A stretch of 51,717 bases of DNA from a virus, in the IMG/VR virus record IMGVR_UViG_3300049846_001789, positions 1 to 51,717 of that record, one strand, 5' to 3'. The number at the start of each line of letters is the position of its first letter. Positions within the stretch are counted from its first letter, which is position 1. The notes under the pieces are model-generated. The model made no database searches, was not told the DNA's origin, and was given only the letters and a program-made list of their open reading frames with translations. A program made the position numbers and the translations under genes. Positions 22,709 through 31,600 of this stretch are shown here, one piece after another.

Positions 22709-24643
22709 TCAGGCCGAACGAAGGGCCCTGATGTAGCTCAGCCGCTCGCTCGGGGGCACGCCCAACATAGCCTGAAGGTGCGCGATCTTCTCCTCCTTGG
22801 GCATGTTGGCAGGGAGCGCGCCGCCGAACTCCGCCGCGATCTTGCGGAAGCTTTGGACGTACGCCTGATCCTCGGCGTTCTTCGTTTCGTTGGACGGAAC
22901 CGTGTCCGTGGCCACTGCGTCATGCTTGGGCGCAGGCGAAACGTGCAGGATTTGTCCCTTGTTGGGCAGCTTGGTCTTGCCCACGCCGAGCAGGTACTCG
23001 TTCGTCGACCGATTCTGCTGATCCAGCTGCGCCACCTGTTCGTCCTGAGCCGCCGACTCAGGCGTGTTCTCAGCCGAGTCCGTTAGCGACCCATCCGCAG
23101 CGCGCTTGAGCTGCGCGAGCAGCGACGCGGCCTTGGACTCCCCTTCAGACTTGCTCTTGACCTTGTCGTAGAGCTTCTTGCCGCCGTAAAGCGCGGCACC
23201 CGCAGCACTGGCTCCTGCGAGGCCCTTGCCCACCGTCTTTGCAGCTCCTGCACCATACTGCTTGAGTAGGCGATTGCTGCTCGCCCTGCCGACTTCTTCG
23301 CCGACATCCTCGATAAACTTCTTTCGATTCTTCAGGGTCTTTGCGAAGTTCGAGATGTCGCTCAGGGCCGCCTGCTTGTCGCCCATGCCCTCGGGCATCC
23401 CCTCGCCGCTCTCATCCTGGGCCATCATCTGCTGAATAGCCTCCACGAGCTCCGGCGACGCGAGCTCGCCCGCCTCACCCTGGTGGTGGAGGATTTGCGC
23501 AATGATGTCGTCTGCGTCCGCAGCCGTCTTCACGGTGTCGAGTACGTGGGCCATGACTTCGAGGCCGCCTTCACCGGCCTGACCGAGGCCTCCAGCGGCG
23601 ACCTGTGCCTCCGGGCTGGGCCGAAGGCCGGGGATCTTGTTCTTGAGTCCACGGAGGAAGAGCATGGCGCGCTCCAGAGCGCCGGGATCCGCGCCGCCGA
23701 GATCCCCGGCCGCCATGTCCTCGTTGGCCTGCTTCGGGGCCTCTTCTTGGCCGGGGTGCATGTGATCGTAGAGCTTCTTGCCGCCGTAGGCCATACCTGC
23801 TGTTGTACCTAGTGCTGCGGTACCAATTCCGGCCTTTCGCCCGAGCGACCTCAAGTTGCTGAGCATTTCTTCTTGTCCGAGCTGTCGACGGAGCATTTCG
23901 CTAGCTCCCAGTTGGCCCGCTGCTTCCGCCGCAGCTTCTAGTGGGGCCCCAGAGCCTCGCATTGCGGCCCACCCAGATCGTACATTTCGAATTTCTTCGG
24001 GAATGCTCGTCACTCCCTGGATCAGGTCGCGCCCGTGCCCAGTCAGCGCTGCGCGCATGCGGGCAAGCATGCCCGCGTCATCCGCCTGCTTGTCGAGCGC
24101 CGTGAGGCTGTTGCTGATGCTCGGGCCCTTCTGCTTTTCGGGCGAGATCATCTGCTGGCCGACGACGCCCCCGTTGGGGAACTGAGTCCGCCCGACGCCA
24201 ACGAGGTACTTCTTGGTGGCGCGGTTCTGCTGGTCCAGGCGCGCAACCTGCTCGTCGGACGCAGCGGACTCGGCCGTGTTTGGGCCCACCGACGTGAGCG
24301 AGGCCTCTTCGGCGGCCTTTGTCATGCACACTTCGGCCACAATGGCGGCCCGGTCCGCAAAATCCATGGACGCCGCCTGCTTCGTGCGCAGGACAGTGGC
24401 GGCATCCGGCCGGTAGCCTTGGGCGGCCAGGTTGTCCGATGCTTGCTTGAGGGTTTGCGCGATCAAGAGCGCGCTTTCCTTCGCCAGGCCGCCTTCAGGA
24501 AGCATCTCCGGGCCGTCGAGCTGTTCTGCGATCTTGCCGCAGACCTCGAAGCCAACAGCTTCGTTGGGCCATGCGATGATCCCTTGATCGACCAGGGCAT
24601 CGTTGATCCCGGCGACCATTGCGCTCTTGTACAGGCTGCTCAT
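22709..24643 (-). CDS. Virion protein with mirror-image internal duplication
   Basis: A 644-residue Ala/Gly/Gln-rich helical protein. ATG 24643 has AAGGAG and GAGGAAA ahead. It contains two copies of each of two modules in mirrored order. Module A (about 116-159, SDEQVARLDQQNRATKKYL) is repeated near 520-562 (QDEQVAQLDQQNRSTNEYL). Module B (about 272-295, GMAYGGKKLYDHM), a glycine-rich hydrophobic helix plus a basic end, is repeated near 475-500 (GAALYGGKKLYDKV). The order is A-B-B'-A'. The hydrophobic segments may contact membranes. Placement among internal virion proteins suggests an ejected or core protein. Confidence 0.7.
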   Translation of the reverse strand: MSSLYKSAMVAGINDALVDQGIIAWPNEAVGFEVCGKIAEQLDGPEMLPEGGLAKESALLIAQTLKQASDNLAAQGYRPDAATVLRTKQAASMDFADRAAIVAEVCMTKAAEEASLTSVGPNTAESAASDEQVARLDQQNRATKKYLVGVGRTQFPNGGVVGQQMISPEKQKGPSISNSLTALDKQADDAGMLARMRAALTGHGRDLIQGVTSIPEEIRNVRSGWAAMRGSGAPLEAAAEAAGQLGASEMLRRQLGQEEMLSNLRSLGRKAGIGTAALGTTAGMAYGGKKLYDHMHPGQEEAPKQANEDMAAGDLGGADPGALERAMLFLRGLKNKIPGLRPSPEAQVAAGGLGQAGEGGLEVMAHVLDTVKTAADADDIIAQILHHQGEAGELASPELVEAIQQMMAQDESGEGMPEGMGDKQAALSDISNFAKTLKNRKKFIEDVGEEVGRASSNRLLKQYGAGAAKTVGKGLAGASAAGAALYGGKKLYDKVKSKSEGESKAASLLAQLKRAADGSLTDSAENTPESAAQDEQVAQLDQQNRSTNEYLLGVGKTKLPNKGQILHVSPAPKHDAVATDTVPSNETKNAEDQAYVQSFRKIAAEFGGALPANMPKEEKIAHLQAMLGVPPSERLSYIRALRSA

Positions 24644-24667
24644 TTTCCTCGGACTCCTTGTCAGATT

Positions 24668-25330
24668 CTAGGTCGGTGTGTCGATAGCGGCTCGGTCGCC
24701 ATAGCTGTTGAGCCCGCGAATGGCCAGCCGTCCGTGTTGAATTGGATCGTAGTGGGGAGTATACGGCGGCGTATCTTTTTGAACCAGCGTACGCGCCTTA
24801 TTTTGAAGCCAGGTTTGTAGGGGTGATCCAACTAGGCCCAAACGAGATGTAAACGGCGCGGCCATGATGCCTGTAACCGCGCTGGCCACATCTCCTTTCC
24901 GAATGTTGGGATCTTCCGTGGTCGCTGCGTGGTACAAATCCTGAACCGTTGGGGCGAGCGACAACGCTTGGAGCGCCCATTGACCTTTAGTCTCTGGTGT
25001 TTGCCAGTAAAATGATTTGACGTAGTCGGCCAATCCCTTGGGGATGCTCCCCCCGTGGCGTCGACGATAGCGCTTGAATTGGGCGTAGGCGTTTACGGGG
25101 CTACCAAATACCATGTCACGCCCGAATTCTCCCACCCATCGAGCGCCAAGCCCGAGCGTACCTAGGACGCCAGGATTTTTACGTACAGGCGCTTTGAATG
25201 TGAAGAGGCGCTTCGCGGCGCCTGGCAAATTCCAGTCAGCCTTCTTTTCTACGGCGGACGGTCTAAGCCCGTAAAAGGCTTCCGTATGTGCGGCTGCCGC
25301 TTCTTTCACGTCGTGAAACCGGTATTGCAT
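24668..25330 (-). CDS. Unidentified virion-region protein
   Basis: A 220-residue basic protein (QYRFHDVKEAAAAHTEAFYGL...). The middle has an aromatic and Arg-rich stretch (NAYAQFKRYRRRHGG), with short hydrophobic segments nearby but no firm transmembrane helix. Its ATG overlaps the stop of the beta-prime C-terminal gene by one base (TGATG), so it is co-translated with an RNA polymerase subunit. A perfect 15-bp palindrome (25304-25318) is formed by its fifth to ninth codons. It could be an RNAP-associated or virion protein. No family recognised. Confidence 0.65.
   Translation of the reverse strand: MQYRFHDVKEAAAAHTEAFYGLRPSAVEKKADWNLPGAAKRLFTFKAPVRKNPGVLGTLGLGARWVGEFGRDMVFGSPVNAYAQFKRYRRRHGGSIPKGLADYVKSFYWQTPETKGQWALQALSLAPTVQDLYHAATTEDPNIRKGDVASAVTGIMAAPFTSRLGLVGSPLQTWLQNKARTLVQKDTPPYTPHYDPIQHGRLAIRGLNSYGDRAAIDTPT
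25305..25317. promoter_or_regulatory. Dispersed palindrome, exact (centre T), full 15-mer
   Basis: Perfect TTTCACGTCGTGAAA at 25304-25318, in codons 5-9 (F-H-D-V-K) of the 220-residue gene, just after the end of the beta-prime C-terminal gene. Confidence 0.9.
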
Positions 25331-27135
25331 CAGTACGTCCCGGAAGGCCCATTCCGCAGTTCAGCGCCATAAGCGTAGGCGGGGACTGGATGCGTGCTGT
25401 GAATATCGCTCTCTTCGCCGAAGTGAGCGGCTTGTTGGATCGAGCCTTTGAGGTAGCGGTGTGACAGTCGCGCCATCCAGTCCGGTTCTAGAAGTGGATT
25501 CATCGTGAAGGGGCGCATGATGAATTCAACCTGAGGCAGCCGCTTGTTCACGAGCACCTCTTTGATGCCGTGACCCTTTAGCTCACGCGCCAGATTAGGC
25601 GTGATCGGGCTACCTACGGTGTGATGCAGCACTTCAGCCCCGAGACGTAGTCCTACCGCGTGATCTACGGGTACGCGTTCGACCTCTTTAGCGTATGCGT
25701 CGCGAAAGGCGTTGTAGTTAACCACGTCGCCCTTCAAGAACTCGGGGTGGTGCGGGTCCGCTTCCAAGAATTTGACGTGGTTAAGCTCACTCTTCGCCAG
25801 CAATTCTACGTGGCGTCGATCTAGATTGATGCCTTCGTCTTTGTAGACCTTATGCAATGCGTCCACAAAATACGCACGTCCCGCGCCGATGCCCTTTGCC
25901 GCGACCACTTTGGCGGGGTGCGGGACGCCATCAGTCAGGGCGTCTCCAGCTTCGACATGTTGGCCGACGTAGGCTTTGAGTGTCAGCTCTGGATTGGCGT
26001 ACAGCTTTTGGTCTCCTAGGTACAGGTAGTGGCCGCCTTGTGGAGCTTTTTCAATCTTGGTTACCACGCCGTCACGAGGCGCGAGTACGGCCTCGTGCTT
26101 GAATGCCTGTGGAATCTCCAAGAGTTGGCGGACGCCTTTGAGCCCTTGTGGTTCTAGCTTCTTCGCTTTGATCGTCAGAACTGCGTGTTTAGACGATAGA
26201 GCCATTTGAGTTAGCGGCTCTGCCATTGCTTGAGCGGCACGAGTACCGACGGCGGTGCCGATCTGGTGGATCTGTCCCTTTTCGTTATGGCCCTGACAGT
26301 GTTGACAAACACCGTGAGGCGCCGCGCAGGTCATCGGGGATCGCACGAGCACGTCGGTGATGTTTTTAGACTTGAGCTCTTGCACCAGCCGAGGCGTGAT
26401 CAAGGTGTTTCGCGCCAACCCGCGATCAGCTTGGCTAAACCGATCAAGAATGTGCCCGTCATCTACACGCATACGCACACCTGCTGAGGTGTTGCAGTCT
26501 GACACTGTGATGACCTTGCCGATCATGTTGTTGACCAAGACCTTGGCCATTTCGCCAGGCTCGGAGACCGACACGACGGTTGCGACGTTGTTAGCGCGCA
26601 CTTCAGGTACTGTCGTCCAATATTCTGCGGCGGTTAGGCCTTCAGAATATGAGCGGCGAATGGGAATCTTTTCGATGCCCTTTTTTGGATGCACGGCTAC
26701 GAGCGGCGAGCCGACGATCTTCATGAGCTGAGCTGGATTTCCGCGCGCACCACTGAGCGCCATGTGAGTCATCGACCCAGGGTGCGTCTTGGTGTAATCG
26801 AGCAGCTTGTTCTGTGTTTCAATGACAAGCCGCTCTCGCTCTTTAGCATCGTGCGTCTTTTCAATCTTGTCCGCCGCAGGTCGCAAGATCGTATCGCGCG
26901 CCTTGTAATCAGGCTCGATGTCGTCCAGGCCTACGCTCACGCCTTCCAGCGTTGCGATCTCATCGCCCCTGCGTTTGAGCGCGGAAATCGTTTTGACGTA
27001 AAGCTCCGGGTTGTTTTTTGCCAGATCAACAACGTGGTCATGCAGCCCCTTGTTTGTGATTGGGCCGCTGATCTTGTGCGAGTCCGGAAGGACGTCGTTG
27101 ATCAGGAAATGACCTACTGAAATTGGAGCTGGCAT
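25330..27135 (-). CDS. RNA polymerase beta-prime subunit, C-terminal part
   Basis: A 601-residue protein equivalent to the C-terminal half of bacterial beta-prime. Visible landmarks: SGARGNPAQL (128-137), matching the segment before the bridge helix; the bridge helix SEGLTAAEYW (about 163-190); the second zinc site with Cys214 and C270-x6-C277-x2-C280; and the trigger-loop region GTAVGTRAAQAMAEPLTQ with His317 at the place of the catalytic trigger-loop His. The adjacent Met-Arg pair of bacterial enzymes is replaced by Leu-Ser. It must assemble with the beta/beta-prime fusion encoded at 28649-33157. Start ATG 27135 has no strong Shine-Dalgarno. It lies within the structural operon, so packaging in the virion is possible. 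No alpha or omega gene is in the window. Confidence 0.9.
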   Translation of the reverse strand: MPAPISVGHFLINDVLPDSHKISGPITNKGLHDHVVDLAKNNPELYVKTISALKRRGDEIATLEGVSVGLDDIEPDYKARDTILRPAADKIEKTHDAKERERLVIETQNKLLDYTKTHPGSMTHMALSGARGNPAQLMKIVGSPLVAVHPKKGIEKIPIRRSYSEGLTAAEYWTTVPEVRANNVATVVSVSEPGEMAKVLVNNMIGKVITVSDCNTSAGVRMRVDDGHILDRFSQADRGLARNTLITPRLVQELKSKNITDVLVRSPMTCAAPHGVCQHCQGHNEKGQIHQIGTAVGTRAAQAMAEPLTQMALSSKHAVLTIKAKKLEPQGLKGVRQLLEIPQAFKHEAVLAPRDGVVTKIEKAPQGGHYLYLGDQKLYANPELTLKAYVGQHVEAGDALTDGVPHPAKVVAAKGIGAGRAYFVDALHKVYKDEGINLDRRHVELLAKSELNHVKFLEADPHHPEFLKGDVVNYNAFRDAYAKEVERVPVDHAVGLRLGAEVLHHTVGSPITPNLARELKGHGIKEVLVNKRLPQVEFIMRPFTMNPLLEPDWMARLSHRYLKGSIQQAAHFGEESDIHSTHPVPAYAYGAELRNGPSGTY

Positions 27136-27152
27136 GGCTGAAGCTTACTCTA

Positions 27153-27482
27153 TTAGCGCTGCTGCATCATCGGCTGCTGGGGCTGGGCCGCTTGCTGTCC
27201 TGCCCCAAAGCCGCGCCCTGCCATGTAGCCGGCACCGCCAACCGCTGCCGCAGTCGCTCCCAGTCGGCCGAGTGCTTTCGTTCCTCCGGCGTCATGGAAG
27301 CCTTGCGCGACGTTCTTGGCGCCTTGCATAAGGCCCTGACCAGCGCCGCGCGCGCCCCAACCAGATTGTAGGGCCTTGCCCACGGTCCCCATGGCTTTGG
27401 TGGCGGCTCCAATGAACGCTACCTTGTAATGCTCGGCCACTGCCCGCTGAGCCATTGCTTCCACTTCCGCACGCTTGTACAT
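27153..27482 (-). CDS. Small Gly/Ala-rich probable virion protein
   Basis: A 109-residue protein. The N-terminus (YKRAEVEAMAQRAVAEHYKVAF) is helical with K-x-A elements, the middle is a glycine-zipper-like series (GAGQGLMQGAKNVAQG, GRLGATAAAVGGAGYMAGRG), and the end is Gln/Pro/Met-rich. It may insert into or cross membranes. The TGATG overlap with the upstream gene indicates co-translation. It lies between the two RNA polymerase genes. Confidence 0.6.
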   Translation of the reverse strand: MYKRAEVEAMAQRAVAEHYKVAFIGAATKAMGTVGKALQSGWGARGAGQGLMQGAKNVAQGFHDAGGTKALGRLGATAAAVGGAGYMAGRGFGAGQQAAQPQQPMMQQR

Positions 27483-28111
27483 CAGACTCCTCCGTAGCTT
27501 TCGTTTGCGATTGCGCCGATGCGGTCAGCGGTCCATCCGGCACCGAGACCTGTCTTTGGACTCCAGACTGGCTTTTCGTCACGCATTTTTGTGGGCGGAC
27601 CCGCGCGTCGCTTTGTGTAGCCGAAATCGTCGCCTTTTACGATGCGTGTGAATTCGTCTACGTCGCTTTTTCCGCCATCAAGCAGGGCGTATTTGGCGAG
27701 AACAGCGTGGATGGCGGCCTCTTTGACATCATCGCGTCGCAAAAGGCGTTTTCCGCCGTGATAGAGGGCTGCGCTTCCAGCCACGGGAATGGTCGCCAAG
27801 CCCGCAATGTGCGCGAGGATATTAGCCCTCGTTCCTGGGTCTACATGACGATCCAGCAACGAGGCCCCCCTCTTTTTGGGATAGGCCAGTAGTTGACTAG
27901 GCTCTTTGAGGAAGCGCTGCGCCCCTTGGAGGTAGTGATTGAGAATGCTGCCTACGTCGACTGTGGTGGATCCAATCTTCTGCTCACCCGCATGTCGGGC
28001 CGCATCTTCGAATTTGCCACGCAGGTCCTTCAGACCTGGCTGCGGGTCGACAAACCAACCGCGTCGCTTCTTCTTCAAGGCGGTTTCATGTGCGCGCAGT
28101 AGAGGCGTCAT
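27482..28111 (-). CDS. Unidentified basic protein between RNAP genes
   Basis: A 209-residue protein from ATG 28111 (TPLLRAHETALKKKRRGWF), which overlaps the upstream TGA as ATGA; the longer frame to 28159 would overlap the neighbour more and is rejected. Basic N-terminus, a central hydrophobic stretch (ILAHIAGLATIPVAGSAALYHGG) that could be a membrane helix, then a polar C-terminus. Probably a virion protein. No family recognised. Confidence 0.6.
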   Translation of the reverse strand: MTPLLRAHETALKKKRRGWFVDPQPGLKDLRGKFEDAARHAGEQKIGSTTVDVGSILNHYLQGAQRFLKEPSQLLAYPKKRGASLLDRHVDPGTRANILAHIAGLATIPVAGSAALYHGGKRLLRRDDVKEAAIHAVLAKYALLDGGKSDVDEFTRIVKGDDFGYTKRRAGPPTKMRDEKPVWSPKTGLGAGWTADRIGAIANESYGGV

Positions 28112-28668
28112 TCGCAGCTCCGCAGGTAGCGCGTTAGATCGTCGGCGTGCCCTTGGCACTCAGTGGCGTAGTTTTGAGCCATACCGTTGAGCGCCACATC
28201 GTCGTCCGTTTGGCGAAACAGCTCGGACCAAAGCTCCATGGATTCCTGCTCCATGGACCGAAGCGCGCGCATCATGGCCGCCGCATCGTTCATTGGGACG
28301 CTCGGAATCGGAAGCGGCTCACAAGGCGCATCGCCTCCCATGGCCGTGATCTTTTTGTTGATCTGGTATAGCTGCGCGCGCTCTTCGTCCAAGTGCTCTT
28401 GGAAGTGCGCGAAGATGCCATCTCGAAAAAAAGCACGAAGCTGATCCCCGTAGTGAATGTACGCGAGGATCAACTGGTACTTCTTGCTGGATAGCCGCTT
28501 TAGCAGTTCACAGCAGGGCGAGCCGGATGCCTCATGTTCGAAGATGCTTCGCAGCTCGTCACCTAGAGGGCCTTCTGTTTTCACGTCGTGAATCTCGGGC
28601 ATGCCAGGCCGTTTGACGGTAGTGGCATGCAGGGCCCCCATTAGGGCGTTAGCTAGAGCTTCCTTCAT
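28108..28668 (-). CDS. Ferritin-like four-helix protein (candidate)
   Basis: A 186-residue protein. After a 50-residue leader, residues about 55-182 form four amphipathic helices with a ferritin/bacterioferritin rhythm: QLILAYIHYGDQL (helix 1), AHFQEHLDEERAQLYQINKK (helix 2), MMRALRSMEQESMELWSELF (helix 3), NYATECQGHADDLTRYL (helix 4). A loop with GGDAPCEPLPIP joins helices 2 and 3, as in ferritin-like proteins. Of the usual iron ligands, acidic residues are present in helices 2-4 and a His in helix 4, but the E-x-x-H spacing is altered and the helix 1 Glu is not clear, so iron binding is doubtful. Starts inside the end of the RNAP fusion gene (20-base overlap) with GGAGAA upstream. Confidence 0.55.
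   Translation of the reverse strand: MKEALANALMGALHATTVKRPGMPEIHDVKTEGPLGDELRSIFEHEASGSPCCELLKRLSSKKYQLILAYIHYGDQLRAFFRDGIFAHFQEHLDEERAQLYQINKKITAMGGDAPCEPLPIPSVPMNDAAAMMRALRSMEQESMELWSELFRQTDDDVALNGMAQNYATECQGHADDLTRYLRSCE
28580..28592. promoter_or_regulatory. Dispersed palindrome, exact (centre T)
   Basis: Inside the ferritin-like gene; minus-strand codons give I-H-D-V-K. Context TTTCACGTCGTGAAT (28579-28593). Confidence 0.85.
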
Positions 28669-31600
28669 GGCCGATCACATTCTCCGCTGGGCAGAAGAAT
28701 AGCGCATCTTCCGAGCTCAACGAAGACGCTTCCGGCGCCTCGTCTTGAAAGTCCGCCCGCTTTTCGTTGGCGATAGTAATTGTATCGGTGAGCTTGAGCT
28801 TACCGGAGCGCCAAGCGGCCAAGGCTTCATCCCGCGTCTGAAAATGATGAGTGGCAGCGCCCGTGTTCGCAGCTTTCGACGCCAACGTCACTCCAATGAT
28901 TGATTCGTGCTGCGGGAACGCCAGGATCTTGTTCCGTGTTTGGTCGGACATCAGCAGGTTCGACAACGTCATTCGTTTGGCGTCTTCGACGGCCCCCGGC
29001 TGGATGGGCCCGTGGATCTGCAAGGTGTCTCCGTCGAAGTCCAAGTTCATTCCCTTTTCGATAAAGGGGTTTACGCGCACAGTTTTGCCGGCAACCGGGA
29101 TAGCGTTCGCGGCGATGATGGACCAACGGTGCAGCGTCGGAGCTCGGTTGATCAGCACAGGCCGCGCCTTTGTCTCTGCCAGCATCGCCTCGCGTGCCAC
29201 AGGTGCCTTCTTGTCCACAAGTTCACGGGCCTGAAGCGCCCCATAGCCTTGACGCACTAGTCGCGCGACGATCAGCTTGTCGAACATCTGCCAGAGCATT
29301 TGCTCAGGGATGCCGACCTCGTCCATGTTGAGGTTGACGTCCGGAACCGCCGTGCCGCGTCCAGAGACGTCCTGGGTGCGGCGCATGAGCTTGCGCTGGA
29401 AGAAGCCGCCCTTGGGCGTACCGACGCCAGCGATGTTTTGAAGGAAGCCCTTCACTTCTTGCTTCTTTAGTTTTTCGTCGTCCGGATCATTGACGCCAAA
29501 TACCGCACCCACGGCGTTGAACACCATTTGGCGATGCTTGCCCAAGTCGGACTCCAGCGCCGTGTTCTTGTGCACATCATTGGTGTCGATGAGATGCCCG
29601 TATAGCTTGTTTGCGTCCGAGATCATCAGCTGAGATGGATCGCGCTTCTCAGGCAGGATGGGCCGAAACACAGGCGGAATGACCGGCACCTTCGACATGA
29701 TGTACGCGTCAGCCGGGGAGAGCTTCTCCTTTTTCAGCGCTTCCAGGTACTTGATTTGCTTGATGGTGTCGTCCAGTTCGGGCCCAGACGCCCTGGCCAT
29801 TTTCGCACGCAGATCTACGAGCTTTCGATCCAGGTCAATCTTGGCCAGCTCCTGCTTGAACCAGGCGCCGCCGTGCGATTGCAGCTTGGCGTCAAAGTCC
29901 TTCTGCGACAGCCCTAGCAGTCGACGCACTGGGTCGATAAAAACCGGATGGGGGATGGGCTCGTGCAATTCAATGTGAGCGAATAGCGTGCCCTGCGGTC
30001 CACCAGTCTTGATGGGATCAAAGAGGCCGCCTGACTCTGGGCGCAAATTCTTAGCGATCAACGTCTTCTTGTTGTCGATAGCGCCACGACTACGTTCAAG
30101 CACGCCCTTGTCAGTCATGGGCAGCAGCTTGAATTTCGACCCACGCTTGTCGACCTTGATGCCCGAGCCTTCGAGCATCGCCGTGAACTTGTTGAAAGCG
30201 AACGTCGGCTTTGGCGTAGGTAGCGGAGCACCGAGCTGAATCGCTCGCCAGAACTCATCGTTCTTTTGGCTCTTCACCGTGGCAGCTTCTTGCAGGATGT
30301 TGCGCGCGCCGTGAGCTACGAGCGCATCGTATTCCATCTTGCCGAGGCCCTTGGCGCTCTCATCGCCGCCTGTCTTCAGAGGCTGCTCGTTGACGTCATA
30401 GGGTCCGACACCGTGGCCGGCGAAGTTAGTGTCTGTGGACTTGAACAGCTTGTAGATGAACTGCCGTCCGACCAACACACCCTTGTTGTCGGGCCCAGTG
30501 ATCTTTCGCTTGGTTACTGGATCGTAGACAGTTTCCTTGTCCTTGATGTTGTGCGCCTTTAGCAGCTCCTTGGCCCACGTAACCGCGTTCTTGTCCTCGC
30601 CGTTGTCGTACAGGATGGGCTTGCCCGTCTTCTCAACCACCTTGCCGACAGCGGTTTCGATGATCTGCGCCGGATTGATGCGCGACACCACGCCAGCGCT
30701 GGTGAGGATCAGGTCGAGCGGCCGGCCCTTTTCGTCTTGGATCATTTCATGATCGGGGACGATCTTTGCCACTACGCCTTTGTTACCAAATCGGCCCGCG
30801 AGCTTGTCGCCCACGTTCATCTGCTCGTGGGTTTTCACGAGGATGGCGATCTGATTAGCGGCACGAAATACCTCGACGACTTCACCAGGGGTCCCGTGCT
30901 CCCACTGAAGCACTACTTCGCGGTACGGCTTCGTAAGCGACTTCGCGATACGGCCGAGCATCAAATCCGCGCCTTGGATTTGCGTCTTCGTCAGGCCGAC
31001 GATCAAGGGGTCTTTGGGGTCGACGCGCGACCCTGCCTTGATGACTCCAGCGTCATCGAGTTTGGCGTACTGCTGCGCGGAGTACTTGTTCCCGTAGTAG
31101 GCCTTGTGCTTTTCGCGAGATAGCTCGATGCCGGAGTTGAGCGGGTAGACCTCGCGATACATGTGCTCGCTGGTGAGCTTCTTCGCGCAGCCCTCACTAA
31201 TGACGACCGCGTCATTGGAGTTCAATCCGTGGTACGGCATGTAGCCTACGAGCAGGTTCTTCCCGAGCGCCATTACACCATTGCGCGTGAAGTTCGAGTC
31301 CGCTAGACGCTGACCTGCTTCCACTTTATCGCCGGGCTTCACCTGAATGTCGTGATGCAGGTAGGTTTTGGACGGAAAGGGGAAGTGATTCTCGTAGGGA
31401 ACCTTCACCAGCTTCGCATCGGACGCGGCGGCCGTCTTCTCGGCTTGCTTCTCCTTGTGCGGCTCGATCCAGATGTAGCCCCCTTCGATCTTCTTGACCT
31501 TACCGCTCACTGGCGCCACGGGCACGGTCATATGCCCGTAAATCGCCTCGAAGGACACGTCGCCTGGAAGGTGGCTCTTCACTTGAACGTACGGGGCTTC

